DNA from: Asticcacaulis excentricus CB 48
GTDB taxonomy: Bacteria > Pseudomonadota > Alphaproteobacteria > Caulobacterales > Caulobacteraceae
Reading direction: 5' to 3'
Length of the DNA stretch: 64,000 nt
Assembly (NCBI RefSeq): GCF_000175215.2
Contig: NC_014817.1
Location: forward strand, 1,139,501 to 1,203,500
The notes under the pieces were generated by a model. It worked only from the letters and a program-made list of their open reading frames with translations. It made no database searches and had not been told where the DNA came from. A program made the position numbers and the translations under genes. Position 1 is the first letter of the stretch. Every line of letters starts with the position of its first letter. Positions 25,919-35,657 of the stretch are shown piece by piece.

Positions 25919-27148
25919 TTGTCTAAGGTTATCGTTGTCGGGGGCGGAATCGTCGGTCTGTCCATCGCCCTGGAACTCCAGAAACGTCGCGGCGATGTGA
26001 TTTTGCTGGACCCGGACTCCCCCCGGAAGGGCGCATCATACGGCAATGCGGGCCATATTGCTATCGAACAGGTGGAGCCGCTGGCCTCATGGAGCTTGAT
26101 TCGCAGCGCGTGGCGGCGCTGGTTCGCGCGCGGCGGGGCCTTGTCCTTTCCGCCGTCAGGGATTTCCGCGTGGCTGCCCTTCGGTTTTCAACTGATGGCC
26201 GCAGCCGAACCGACGCGCTTTGCGCACGGCAAGGTGGCCCTATCCGGGCTTATGGGCGAGGCCATGCCCGCCTGGCGACGGCTGGTGCAATCGCTGGGGG
26301 CGCCCGACCTGATCCGCGAAGACGGCCACTATGTCGTTTGGGAGAGCGAGGGCTCGGCAAAGGCCGGTCTGGAGGCGTGGTCCGATACGGATACCGGAAC
26401 CGCGCGTTTTCACGTCCTGACGCCGGATGAGCGGGCGGCGGTGTCGGCCCTGACGCCGCGGCCATTGCATGGCGGTATCCGCTTTGAGAACACGGGGCAG
26501 GTCGCCGACAATGTGCGCCTGCTGGCGCAGATGGAAGCATGCTATCTCGCGGCGGGCGGGCAGGCTGTGCGGCAAAGTGCGGCGGGGCTGAGCGTGCGCG
26601 ACGGCCATGCGCAGGTCGAAAGCGATGACGGGCTGATGCGCGCGGCAGAGGCCGTTATCGTCTGCGCCGGGGCACGTTCCAAACCGCTGATGCAGGGGAT
26701 CGGCCACGCCGTGCCGCTGATCGCCGAGCGCGGCTACCATATCCAGAGCGCGCAGCACGGCTGGTCCGCAGGCCTGCCGCCGGTGGTGTTTGAAGACCGC
26801 TCGATGATCGTGACGGGCTTTGAGGGCGGCTTGCGCGCCGCCAGCTTTGTCGAACTGAACCAGCCCGATGCGCCTGCGGACGCGCGCAAATGGCAGAGGT
26901 TGCGGCAGCATGTCAGCGAACTAGGTCTGCCGATGGGTGGCGAGGTGGCGCAATGGATGGGCATACGCCCAACGCTGCCGGACTATCTGCCGGCCATCGG
27001 GCGCAGCGACAAGGCGCAGAATCTCTACTATGCCTTCGGGCATCAGCATCTGGGCCTGACACTGGGGCCTGTCACCGGCGAGATCGTCGCCGACATGGTC
27101 GAGACGGGCGTAGGCCCTCAGGCCTTTGATATCAAGCGTTTCGGATAA
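25919..27148 (+). CDS. FAD-dependent D-amino acid oxidase (probable D-hydroxyproline dehydrogenase)
   Basis: 409 residues of the DAO/DadA family. A TTG start at 25919 is supported by AAGGA eight bases upstream and by the residue order, since the Rossmann motif VIVVGGGIVGLSIALEL begins at residue 4. Further family segments are GASYGNAGHIA, IVCAGARSKPL and a C-terminal WMGIRPTLPDYLPAIGR with YAFGHQHLGLTLGP, the FAD-pyrophosphate side. Activity expected is oxidation of cis-4-hydroxy-D-proline to 1-pyrroline-4-hydroxy-2-carboxylate. It begins the plus-strand operon with the M24 peptidase 11 bases downstream. Confidence 0.87.
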   Translation: MSKVIVVGGGIVGLSIALELQKRRGDVILLDPDSPRKGASYGNAGHIAIEQVEPLASWSLIRSAWRRWFARGGALSFPPSGISAWLPFGFQLMAAAEPTRFAHGKVALSGLMGEAMPAWRRLVQSLGAPDLIREDGHYVVWESEGSAKAGLEAWSDTDTGTARFHVLTPDERAAVSALTPRPLHGGIRFENTGQVADNVRLLAQMEACYLAAGGQAVRQSAAGLSVRDGHAQVESDDGLMRAAEAVIVCAGARSKPLMQGIGHAVPLIAERGYHIQSAQHGWSAGLPPVVFEDRSMIVTGFEGGLRAASFVELNQPDAPADARKWQRLRQHVSELGLPMGGEVAQWMGIRPTLPDYLPAIGRSDKAQNLYYAFGHQHLGLTLGPVTGEIVADMVETGVGPQAFDIKRFG

Positions 27149-27159
27149 GAGGTATGTCT

Positions 27160-28341
27160 ATGAGCATTGGCGGTTCCACGATCGAGGCCGAACTGGCGAA
27201 GCTGAGCCCGCCGCAGGCCGTGCCAGCCATCGGCGATTATGAATATCAGGCGCGTCTGGACAAGGCGCGGCGGCTGACGCGTGATCTGGGGGCGAAGGCG
27301 CTGCTGGTTGGGGCCGGGGCGTCTTTGCGCTATTTCGCCGGGGTACCGTGGGGCGCGTCGGAACGGCTAGTGGCCATGCTGCTGCCGGTCGAGGGTGAGC
27401 CGTTAATCATCTGCCCCTATTTCGAGCGCGGGTCGCTGGAGGCCGATCTGAAGATCCCGGCGGAGCTGCGCCTGTGGCAGGAGGACGAGAGCCCGCACGC
27501 CCTGATCCACGCGGCCATGCAGGACCTGGGCGGCGGCGTGCTGGCCGTCGATCCGGCCATCAGCTTCGAGATGGTCAGCCGCCTGATGCGCGAGACCGGC
27601 CTTGAGGTGCGCGAGGCCTCGGCGGTGATCAATGGCTGCCGCATGTATAAGTCTGAGGCCGAACTGGCCCTGATGCAGCAGGCCAAGTCGATGACCGAAA
27701 CCGTGCACCGGGCCACGGCGCGCATTCTAACAGAGGGCATCGCCACGACCGAGGTGATCAACTTTATCGAGGCAGCGCACCGCCGGATGGGGGCGGCGGG
27801 CAACAGCTTCGTCATCGTGCAATTCGCCCAGGCCACCGCCTATCCGCACGGCCTGCCGGGGGTGCAGACGCTCAAGGAAAATGATCTCGTCCTGATCGAC
27901 ACGGGCTGTCACGTGCAGGGCTATACGTCCGACATCACCCGCACCTATGTCTATGGGCAGGCGACGGCGGAGCAGCAGCGCATCTGGAACATTGAAAAAG
28001 AGGCGCAGGCCGCCGCCTTTGCCGCTGTCGAGGTGGGCAAGCCGTGCGAGAGCGTCGATTACGCGGCCCGCGCCATTCTGGAAAAGCACGGGCTTGGGCC
28101 CGACTATCAGTTACCAGGCACGCCGCATCGCACAGGTCACGGCATCGGCCTGAGCATCCACGAACCGGCCTATCTGGTGCGCGGTGAAAAGACGCCGCTG
28201 ATGCCGGGCATGTGCTTTTCGAATGAGCCTATGATCGTGGTGCCGGAACGCTTCGGTATTCGTCTGGAAGACCATATGTACGTCACGGAGGACGGGGCGA
28301 AATGGTTTACGGAACCCCAAGCGGCCATCGACCGGTTGTGA
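27160..28341 (+). CDS. M24 family peptidase (Xaa-Pro peptidase / prolidase-like)
   Basis: 393 residues from ATG 27160, eight bases after AGAGG; an in-frame ATG at 27154 is too close to that site. An N-terminal creatinase-like domain precedes the pita-bread domain, with metal ligands in DTGCHVQGYTSDITRTY (two Asp), HRTGHGIGLSIHE (His), FSNEPMI (Glu) and RLEDHMYV (Glu). These are the five dinuclear metal ligands of the family. Next to hydroxyproline catabolism it likely releases Hyp or Pro from Xaa-Pro/Xaa-Hyp peptides in the cytoplasm. No dehydrogenase for 2-oxoglutarate semialdehyde, the last pathway step, is in the window. Confidence 0.85.
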   Translation: MSIGGSTIEAELAKLSPPQAVPAIGDYEYQARLDKARRLTRDLGAKALLVGAGASLRYFAGVPWGASERLVAMLLPVEGEPLIICPYFERGSLEADLKIPAELRLWQEDESPHALIHAAMQDLGGGVLAVDPAISFEMVSRLMRETGLEVREASAVINGCRMYKSEAELALMQQAKSMTETVHRATARILTEGIATTEVINFIEAAHRRMGAAGNSFVIVQFAQATAYPHGLPGVQTLKENDLVLIDTGCHVQGYTSDITRTYVYGQATAEQQRIWNIEKEAQAAAFAAVEVGKPCESVDYAARAILEKHGLGPDYQLPGTPHRTGHGIGLSIHEPAYLVRGEKTPLMPGMCFSNEPMIVVPERFGIRLEDHMYVTEDGAKWFTEPQAAIDRL

Positions 28342-28374
28342 GCGAGTAAATCCAAACAGATGATTGCCATAGTG

Positions 28375-28385
28375 TATACCGTATA
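28375..28385. promoter_or_regulatory. Candidate GntR/FCD operator upstream of beta-galactosidase
   Basis: TATACCGTATA, identical to the core at 25871-25881, lies 36 bases before the beta-galactosidase start. The 79-base gap between the peptidase and the galactosidase otherwise holds AT-rich sequence suited to a promoter (TATAATAAATT). Confidence 0.6.
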
Positions 28386-28420
28386 ATAAATTGGTCTGAA
28401 TCTACAGATAAGGGCAGATC

Positions 28421-31400
28421 ATGGTCAGCAAGGTGGGGGCGCGCCGCGTCCTGTGTGCGGTATCGGTTTCGTGTCTGGCGCTGCTGGCCGCAAGCGGCGG
28501 GCAGGCGCAGACGGCGACGGAGCTGAAGGCCATAGCCGATGCCCCGCCGCCCGATGTCAGCGGTCGCGCCGAATGGGAACAGCCCGAAGTGCTGGCGGTC
28601 AACCGTCTGCCCATGAAGGCGACCTTCTTCAACTATGAGAGCGTGGAAAAGGCCGTGGCGGGTCAGATAGCGGCTTCGGCCAACTATCTGTCGCTGGATG
28701 GCACGTGGAAATTCGCCCTGTCCAAAACGCCGGAAACCCGCCCGGTGGACTTCTACAAGCCCGATTTCGATGTCTCCGACTGGGGCACGGTGCAGGTGCC
28801 TGGCATCCTTCAGGCGCAGGGTTATGGCGTGCCGCTGTTCAGCGGAGCCGGCTATCCGTTCGGGGCCAATGAGCCCTATGTCCGCCACGAGGTGAATGAG
28901 ATCGGTTCCTATCGCCGCGATTTTGAGTTGCCCAACTGGAGCGGCAAGGATGTCTTCCTGCATATCGGTGCGGCGGGCGCAGCCTATTACATCTGGGTCA
29001 ACGGGCAGAAGGTCGGCTATTCAGAAGATTCCAAACTGCCGTCAGAGTTCGACCTGACGCCCTATGTCCGCACGGGCGAGAACACCATCAGTATCGAGCT
29101 TTATCGCTATGCCGACGGCTCCTACCTTGAGGATCAGGACTTCTGGCGTTTGTCAGGCATCGAGCGCTCGGTCTATCTCTATGCCGAACCGAAAACGCGG
29201 CTGGGCGACTATACGGTCACGGCCCTCCTCGATAAGGCCTATTCGGACGGTGTTTTTGCGTTGGAGGCCGAGCTAAAAGGGGTCAAGGGGGAGGGGACCA
29301 TCACCGCCACCCTGTACGACGGCGAAACGGTCGTGCTGGCGGCCAGGGGACGGGCCACCTCGGATAAGCCGGCCCGGCTTTCGGGCACGATCAAAAACGT
29401 CAGGCAATGGTCGGCGGAGACGCCGAACCTCTATCGCATGGTCATCGAATACCGTGATATCAAGGGTGCGCTGGTCTCGGCCACCGCGAAAAAGATCGGC
29501 TTCCGCACCATCGAAATCCGCAATGGCGAAGTGCAGGTCAATGGCAAGCGCGTTATGATCAAGGGTGTCAACCGCCACGAGCACGACCCCCATACCTTCC
29601 GCGTGGTGTCGCCGGAAACGACGCGCAGGGACATGGAACTGATGAAGCAGGCGCATGTCAATGCGCTGCGGATGTCGCACTATCCCAACGATCCGCACGT
29701 CTATGATCTCGCCGATGAATACGGCCTCTATGTGATGGATGAGGCCAATATTGAGAGCCATACCTATATGGCCATGATCCGTGACATCAATCAGCGCTAC
29801 AAGGCCCAACTGGGCTATAAGCCGCACTGGTACGCAGCGCACCTCGACCGCGTGTCGCGCATGGTCGAACGCGACAAGAACGTCACCTCGGTCGTCTTCT
29901 GGTCACTGGGTAACGAGGCCGGCATCGGTCCGGCCTTTGAGCGCGCGGCAAAGTGGGTGCGCGACCACGACAAGACGCGCCTGCTCAACTTTCTGGGTCA
30001 CGGCACGATCGGCGAGGAGCACCGCCCCAACGCCTATGTCGATATCTACGCCCCCATGTACGACAGCCCGGTCAAGATGGCCGACTATGCAAAGGACAGC
30101 CGCTACAACCAGCCGATGATCCAGTGCGAATACGCCCATGCTATGGGTAACAGTCTGGGCAATCTGGAGGACTATTGGGAGACGATCCGCGCCTATAAGA
30201 AGCTGCAAGGCGGCTTTATCTGGGACTGGGTCGATCAGGCGGTGATCCGCAAGGACGCAAAAGGCCGGGATTACTGGGCGCAGGGCTTCGACTTCCCCAC
30301 CGGTGAGTGGCAGGAGGATTCGACCATTGGTGACGGCGTGGTGCAGGCCGACCGCACGCCGGACCCGGAATATTACGAGCTTCAGAAGGTCTATTCGCCG
30401 GTTGTGTTTGAAGGCGATCCCAAAGCGGGGACGCTGACGGTCGTCAACCGCAACGACATAATCGACCTGTCGGGCTATGCCTTCGGTTGGAAACTTGAAA
30501 AGGACGGGTTGACGGTAAAGACCGGCACTTTGATGGGCGTCAATGCCCCGGCGGCAGGCCGCGCGGCGGTGCCGCTCGATCTTGGTGCTGTCAGCTATGA
30601 CCCGGCGGCGGAATATGTGCTGACCGTCTCGGCCGTGGCTGCCGATGACCGTATGCCGGGCCTGCCCAAAGGCGCATCTATGGGCTGGACGCAGTTTGTC
30701 CTTCAGACGCCGCGCCCGGCGGCCCTGACCGCCAGCGGGCCGGTGAAAGTCACCCGCACGGCGTCAGCCGTCGAATTGAGCGCCGGGCGGTCGCGACTGA
30801 CGCTTGATGCGAAGACCGGCCTGCTGAGCGCCTATGTCGTCAACGGGCAGCTGCTTCTGAGCGGCGGTATGCCCTATTTCTGGCGCGGGCCGACCGATAA
30901 TGACATCGGCACGGGTGTCGTCACCAGCCACGCCATCTGGAAAACCCTCAGCGAGAAGCGCACGCTGGAAACGCTGGATGTGTCTGACGCCGGAGAGGTC
31001 AAGGTCGGCTGGCGCGTCGGGGCGGGTTCGGTGCGCTTTACGACCACCTGGCACCTGTACGGCGACGGTACACTGAATGTGAAGGCCGACTATGTGCCGC
31101 TACGCGATGACCTGCCTGATCCGCTGCGCGTCGGCCTAAGGTTTGCAACCAGCCCTGCCCTGACGGATCTTCAGTGGTACGGCCGCGGGCCGCAGGAATC
31201 CTATGCTGACCGTAAGACCGGGGCGGCCATCGGCCTCTATCAGGGCAAGGTGGCGGATCAGTACCACAATTACGTCCGGCCGCAGGAGTCGGGCAACAAG
31301 ACCGATGTGCGCTGGATGACCCTGACCACGGCGACGGGGCAGGGGGTGCGCGTCACCGGTCATCAGCCCCTCTCGGCCAATGCCCTGGCCTTCCCGGTCG

Positions 31401-31603
31401 AGGACCTTTATCAGCAGCCGGTGGGGCAGCGCCATTCGTCGGATATTACGCCGCGCGGCGACGGCACGCTGATGATTGATTTGCTTCAGACGGGGGTGGG
31501 CGGCGATACAGGGTGGAATACGGTTGGGCGTCCGCACGTCAAATACCGCATCCCCAATGCGCCGCTGAGCTATGGCTTTACGCTCAGCCCGCTGGGTCAA
31601 TAG
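28421..31603 (+). CDS. GH2 beta-galactosidase, exported
   Basis: 1060 residues, LacZ-type length. A signal peptide ends near GGQAQT, so it is periplasmic or secreted, unlike cytosolic LacZ. Domain order is sugar-binding, immunoglobulin-like, TIM-barrel, then Bgal_small_N. The acid/base Glu is in SLGNEAGIG (about 499) and the nucleophile Glu in QCEYAHAMGN (about 569). It hydrolyses terminal beta-D-galactosides. The operator-like sequence upstream links it to the hydroxyproline genes. It overlaps the convergent LacI gene by seven bases. Confidence 0.92.
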   Translation: MVSKVGARRVLCAVSVSCLALLAASGGQAQTATELKAIADAPPPDVSGRAEWEQPEVLAVNRLPMKATFFNYESVEKAVAGQIAASANYLSLDGTWKFALSKTPETRPVDFYKPDFDVSDWGTVQVPGILQAQGYGVPLFSGAGYPFGANEPYVRHEVNEIGSYRRDFELPNWSGKDVFLHIGAAGAAYYIWVNGQKVGYSEDSKLPSEFDLTPYVRTGENTISIELYRYADGSYLEDQDFWRLSGIERSVYLYAEPKTRLGDYTVTALLDKAYSDGVFALEAELKGVKGEGTITATLYDGETVVLAARGRATSDKPARLSGTIKNVRQWSAETPNLYRMVIEYRDIKGALVSATAKKIGFRTIEIRNGEVQVNGKRVMIKGVNRHEHDPHTFRVVSPETTRRDMELMKQAHVNALRMSHYPNDPHVYDLADEYGLYVMDEANIESHTYMAMIRDINQRYKAQLGYKPHWYAAHLDRVSRMVERDKNVTSVVFWSLGNEAGIGPAFERAAKWVRDHDKTRLLNFLGHGTIGEEHRPNAYVDIYAPMYDSPVKMADYAKDSRYNQPMIQCEYAHAMGNSLGNLEDYWETIRAYKKLQGGFIWDWVDQAVIRKDAKGRDYWAQGFDFPTGEWQEDSTIGDGVVQADRTPDPEYYELQKVYSPVVFEGDPKAGTLTVVNRNDIIDLSGYAFGWKLEKDGLTVKTGTLMGVNAPAAGRAAVPLDLGAVSYDPAAEYVLTVSAVAADDRMPGLPKGASMGWTQFVLQTPRPAALTASGPVKVTRTASAVELSAGRSRLTLDAKTGLLSAYVVNGQLLLSGGMPYFWRGPTDNDIGTGVVTSHAIWKTLSEKRTLETLDVSDAGEVKVGWRVGAGSVRFTTTWHLYGDGTLNVKADYVPLRDDLPDPLRVGLRFATSPALTDLQWYGRGPQESYADRKTGAAIGLYQGKVADQYHNYVRPQESGNKTDVRWMTLTTATGQGVRVTGHQPLSANALAFPVEDLYQQPVGQRHSSDITPRGDGTLMIDLLQTGVGGDTGWNTVGRPHVKYRIPNAPLSYGFTLSPLGQ

Positions 31604-32622
31604 GCGGGGGGCGCGGAAGTGGTGCCGCGCACGATCAAGCTGAACTCGAGCCGGTGCGCTTCTTTGGTTCGCACAGCCAGGTCACCCCCCAGCCCCTTAA
31701 CCAGAATGTCGACAGCCCGTTCGCCCATATCGATTATAGGCTGACGGATGGTGGTCAGGGGCGGCCAGACGCTTTCAGCACCGGGGCTGTCATCGAAGCC
31801 CACTATCGATAGGTCTAACGGGATAGACAGGCCGAATTTCGAGGCTGCGGTCATCAAACCAAAGGCGACCAGATCGCTACCCGCAAAGATGGCTGTTGGG
31901 CGGTCGGCCTGTCTGAGAAGGGCTTCGCCGGTTTGGATGGCGCCTTTGGCAGTAGCATTACTGACCGTGATTAGGGGATAGGGCGGCACACAGCCCTTTT
32001 CGCGAAAGAAGCGTGTATAGCCGTCATAACGGTCGATACTCGCCCCCGTTTCCTGAAAGCCGACATACATGATCTGACGGTGCCCCAGGTCCCAAAGGTG
32101 CGCCATGACCTGTTCGGCGGCGGCTGTGTCGTTCATGTAGATGAAGGAGGCGCGTTCCAGTTCGACGCGCGGGGCAATGCGCACATAGGGAATCCCTAGC
32201 TCCTCGATGATATCGAGAATGAAAGGGTTGTCACACATGGGGGGCGGCACGACCAGGGCATCGAAGCGCGACGAGCCCAACCGACGCAGCACGCTTTGCC
32301 GGTCCTCCCTCTCCATGTCCCGGCACGATTCCATGATCATATGATAGCCATGATGGCGCGCGGCGCGCATCACGCCGGTCTGCAACGCACTGTAATAGTA
32401 ATGGATTTCGTCACTGAAAACGAGCAGCCCGACCAGATAGCTGCGCGAGCCGGGTAGCGACCGCGCCGCCGCATTGGGCTTGAAATTGTGCGCATCGACG
32501 ATGGCCTGCACGCGGGCGCGTGTGGCTGCCCCGACGCCGGTTTCATGATTGAGCACGCGCGAGACCGTCTTGATCGAAACCTGCGCCTCACGCGCAATAT
32601 CTATGATGGTCAGTTTTCTCAT
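31597..32622 (-). CDS. LacI family transcriptional regulator
   Basis: 341 residues with an N-terminal LacI helix-turn-helix (LTIIDIAREAQVSIKTVSRVLN, hinge NAAARSLPGSRSYLVGLL) and a periplasmic-binding-protein-like effector domain. It follows the GH3 gene on the same strand with a 119-base gap, so it may be co-transcribed with it. The perfect LacI-type palindrome at 35119-35140, upstream of that GH3, is a natural target. A sequence AAGTAAACGCTTTTC upstream of the gene (about 32674-32688) is a weak candidate for autoregulation. Confidence 0.9.
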   Translation of the reverse strand: MRKLTIIDIAREAQVSIKTVSRVLNHETGVGAATRARVQAIVDAHNFKPNAAARSLPGSRSYLVGLLVFSDEIHYYYSALQTGVMRAARHHGYHMIMESCRDMEREDRQSVLRRLGSSRFDALVVPPPMCDNPFILDIIEELGIPYVRIAPRVELERASFIYMNDTAAAEQVMAHLWDLGHRQIMYVGFQETGASIDRYDGYTRFFREKGCVPPYPLITVSNATAKGAIQTGEALLRQADRPTAIFAGSDLVAFGLMTAASKFGLSIPLDLSIVGFDDSPGAESVWPPLTTIRQPIIDMGERAVDILVKGLGGDLAVRTKEAHRLEFSLIVRGTTSAPPAY

Positions 32623-32741
32623 AAGGCCGCGCAGAGTGGAGGGAAGATGTTTTTTTCCTCTGTTCTCAGACGAAGTAAACGCTTTTCATGACCGCGGCGG
32701 ATGTCAGGCCGTGGCCCGACATCCGTTCCGGTTTCTTTTTT

Positions 32742-34964
32742 TTAAGGTTTGCGGGTGGCGGCCTTCATCTGCGCGCTGGCCGTCAGGCCGGTATCTTCGG
32801 CGTCCTGAGCCACAGAGATATCGTAGCGACCGGCGGGCTGCATCCACTTTTGCGCCTTTGCATCAAAGCGCGAAAGCAGGCGCATATCGGCGGAGAGGGT
32901 GACGGTGGTGCTCTGACCGGGGGCCAGATCAACCTTGGAGAAGGCGATCAGACGCTTGGCCGGGCCATCCGGCATGTGGTTGAGATAGACCTGCGGCGCG
33001 TCCTTGCCACGTACGCTGCCCGTATTGGTGACCTTAAAGCTGACGCTCAGGGTGTCGCCGCCTGTCACCTTGACGTCGCTATAGGCGAACCGAGTGTAGG
33101 ACAGACCATAACCGAAGGGAAACAGCGCCTTCTGACCCAGAGCGGCGAAGCGGCGGTAGCCGACATCGGCTCCTTCGTCATAGACCACATCGAAGACCTG
33201 ACCGTCCGGCAGACCCAGACCTGGTAGGTCGGCGCGCGGATAATGGGAGATGGAGGTGGGGAAGGTGACGGGCAGGTGGCCCGACGGATTGACCTTACCG
33301 GTCAGCACATCGGCAATGGCTTCGCCACCGCGGTCGCCCGAATACCACGCGGCGAGGACCGCCGGGGTCTTTTTCAGCCACGGCATGGCTACGGCCCCGC
33401 CGGTTTGCAGCACCACAACCGTCTTCGGATTGGCCTCGGCCAAAGCGGCGATCAGGGCGTCCTGTCCATTGGGCAGGCTGAGGTCGGGGGCGTCCTCGCC
33501 TTCGGCCATCCACTGATTGCCAAAGACGATCACAAGATCGGCCTCTTTGGCCTTGCGCACGGCTTCGGCGGTATAGCGGCCCGTGTCAAAGCGGATAGTC
33601 ATGTGCGGCAGGCGTTCCTTCAGCGCTTGCAGCGGTGAAGAGGGGTGGAAGTTCATGCGGTTAAAGGCCGCCATCATGCCTTCGCCCCCAACGGGCAGGG
33701 CGATCTGCGCTGCATCGGCGGTGACCTGAGATGAGCCGCCACCTGACAGAACACCCGCATCTGCGTGGCCGCCGACGACCAGAATGGTCTTCGCGCTGGC
33801 CGCCAGAGGCAGGAGGTTACCGTCGTTCTTGAGCAGGACAATGCCTTCGGCTGCGGTCTGACGCGATACCTCGCCATTGGCGGCACGATCGACGGTAACG
33901 GCGGCCGGCGCGTCGAACAGACCGGCAGCGAACATTGAACGCAGGATCCGGCGGCTCATGTCGGAGACCCGGCTGGCGGGCACAATGCCGGTCTGCACGG
34001 CGGCCTTCAGCGGGTCGCCGAACCACACCTGCTTGTCGAGTTGTTCGCCCGACTGCTGATCGAGGCCTTTCAGCGCGAAGTCGGTCGCTTTGACCGCGCC
34101 CCAGTCTGACATGACATAGCCTTTGAAGCCCCAGTCGGTTTTCAGCACTTTGTTGAGCAGGAAGTCATTGCCGCAGGCATAGGCCCCGTTGACCAGATTG
34201 TAGGCGCACATGACCGAGCCGGGCTGACCCACCTCATAGGCGATCTGAAACGCCAGCAGGTCGGATTCGCGCATAGCGGCTTCGGAAATGACGCTGTTGG
34301 CAAAGTTGCGGCCCGTCTCCTGATCATTGACGGCAAAATGCTTCATGGTGGCGATCAGGTTCTGGCTCTGGATGCCCTTGATGGCTGCCCCGGCCATGTG
34401 CCCGGCCAGCAGCGGGTCTTCGCCGACATATTCGAAATTGCGCCCGCCGCGTGGATCGCGCGCCAGATTGACTCCGCCGGCCAGTTGCACATTAATTCCG
34501 CGTGAGCGGGCCTCCTGTCCCACCACGACGCCGCCCTTGTAGGCGAGGTCGGTATTGAAGGTGGCCGCCAGTAGCAGGCTGGAGGGCAGGGCGGTGGCCG
34601 TGTCGCCGGGGCGCACATTGCCCGGATTGGTAACGCCCAGAGACGCATCACTTTCCTGCTGCGCCGGGATGCCCAGGCGCGGCACGCCGGGGATATATCC
34701 CGCCGACCCGATCGCCTCCTTGGGCAATTTCATACCCGGAGAGAAGGGGATCGCCATGGGCCCGTGCAGCAGGCTGAGACGCTCATCCAGAGTCAGTTCC
34801 TTTTCCAGCAGGCTGGCGCGCTGATCCGGGCTGAGCGTGCGGTTCTGCCATGGCTTTTGGGGCGTGGTCTGGGCCTCCACGGCGCAGACGGAAAAGGCCA
34901 GGAGGAGGGCGGTAGCCGAAACGGCCCGCAGGGTTCTGGTGCATGTAGCGGTCGTCTGGGTCAT
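32742..34964 (-). CDS. GH3 beta-glucosidase family enzyme, exported
   Basis: 740 residues from ATG 34964, seven bases after AGGG; an ATG two codons earlier overlaps that site. Signal peptide to about residue 31 (VEAQT). GH3 N-domain with KHFAVNDQET and nucleophile Asp in YVMSDWGA (about 286), then the C-domain (GGGSSQVTADA) and a fibronectin-III-like domain (KVTNTGSVRGKDAPQVYLNHM shortened: GSVRGKDAPQVYL). The usual activity is removal of terminal beta-glucosyl or xylosyl groups from cell-wall oligosaccharides. Divergent from the carboxylesterase over a long regulatory region. Confidence 0.9.
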   Translation of the reverse strand: MTQTTATCTRTLRAVSATALLLAFSVCAVEAQTTPQKPWQNRTLSPDQRASLLEKELTLDERLSLLHGPMAIPFSPGMKLPKEAIGSAGYIPGVPRLGIPAQQESDASLGVTNPGNVRPGDTATALPSSLLLAATFNTDLAYKGGVVVGQEARSRGINVQLAGGVNLARDPRGGRNFEYVGEDPLLAGHMAGAAIKGIQSQNLIATMKHFAVNDQETGRNFANSVISEAAMRESDLLAFQIAYEVGQPGSVMCAYNLVNGAYACGNDFLLNKVLKTDWGFKGYVMSDWGAVKATDFALKGLDQQSGEQLDKQVWFGDPLKAAVQTGIVPASRVSDMSRRILRSMFAAGLFDAPAAVTVDRAANGEVSRQTAAEGIVLLKNDGNLLPLAASAKTILVVGGHADAGVLSGGGSSQVTADAAQIALPVGGEGMMAAFNRMNFHPSSPLQALKERLPHMTIRFDTGRYTAEAVRKAKEADLVIVFGNQWMAEGEDAPDLSLPNGQDALIAALAEANPKTVVVLQTGGAVAMPWLKKTPAVLAAWYSGDRGGEAIADVLTGKVNPSGHLPVTFPTSISHYPRADLPGLGLPDGQVFDVVYDEGADVGYRRFAALGQKALFPFGYGLSYTRFAYSDVKVTGGDTLSVSFKVTNTGSVRGKDAPQVYLNHMPDGPAKRLIAFSKVDLAPGQSTTVTLSADMRLLSRFDAKAQKWMQPAGRYDISVAQDAEDTGLTASAQMKAATRKP

Positions 34965-35657
34965 GTGCATTCCCTGTTGCGTAAGTCCGTTCGGCGACGG
35001 GTTCGCACGCCGGGCTTTTCATTATGTGAGCGGCCCGATGGGATGGCCAAGGACAGTCTGGGTAGGGGTATCGAACGTGAGACACGTTGCCGGATGGACT
35101 TCATCCATAGGGGTGGATTTTGAGACAACGTTGTCTCAAATATTCCCGGATTTCGTCGTTCGTCAAGGCCTTTTGCGTCCGTCACGGGACCGTGTCTGGT
35201 CGGGAGGGGAGCGGAAGTGTCGCCGTTCCGCCCGTAAAGACTGCCTGTAAAAGGGTCTGGCTGCGGGAGGCTTGCGGGCTTCGGGTCGCAGAGTTGTGTA
35301 GAGTCAAAGGTCTTTAAAACCCTTTCTACGGAAGGTATCTGTGTGCTGCGCTTGCGAAAGCTCCTCATGTCTCACAAGGCGTATCGGGCAGCGCTTTGGC
35401 AAAACAGTCATGATTTCAGCGCGCTTGCGTTTAGGGGCTCGACCCTGTGTTGCCGTATTGACAACGTTATCCTAATTCGTCAGGCTGGGTATACGTGGAA
35501 AACGTTTGAGCGGGGGTGGCTTTGACCACAGGGGGAGGCCTGTCGGCTGAAAAAACCTCTGTCAGGCGCGAGATGATCGACGCGGAGACTAACCACGGCG
35601 TCCACAGTAGAGACCTTACAAAAACAAGACCCCTCAGGGGTCAGGCGAGGAAACAAC
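34965..35657. promoter_or_regulatory. Long divergent regulatory region with LacI-type palindromes
   Basis: A 693-base gene-free stretch between GH3 and carboxylesterase. It holds the palindrome at 35119-35140, a second related site TTGACAACGTTATCC at 35458-35472, and GAAAACGTTTGAG around 35497-35509, all centred on AACGTT. A small hairpin GACCCC-TCA-GGGGTC (35628-35642) sits just before the carboxylesterase ribosome site. No convincing small ORF or RNA gene is seen. Confidence 0.55.
35119..35140. promoter_or_regulatory. Perfect 22-bp LacI-family operator palindrome
   Basis: Left arm TTTGAGACAAC and right arm GTTGTCTCAAA are exact reverse complements with the central CG typical of LacI-family operators. 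It lies about 155 bases upstream of the GH3 start, between the divergent genes. Confidence 0.7.

Noticed and set aside
25919..25921. Later ATG as start of the FAD oxidase
   Set aside because: The Rossmann motif begins at residue 4 of the TTG-initiated frame, so any later start would remove FAD binding; the AAGGA spacing supports TTG.
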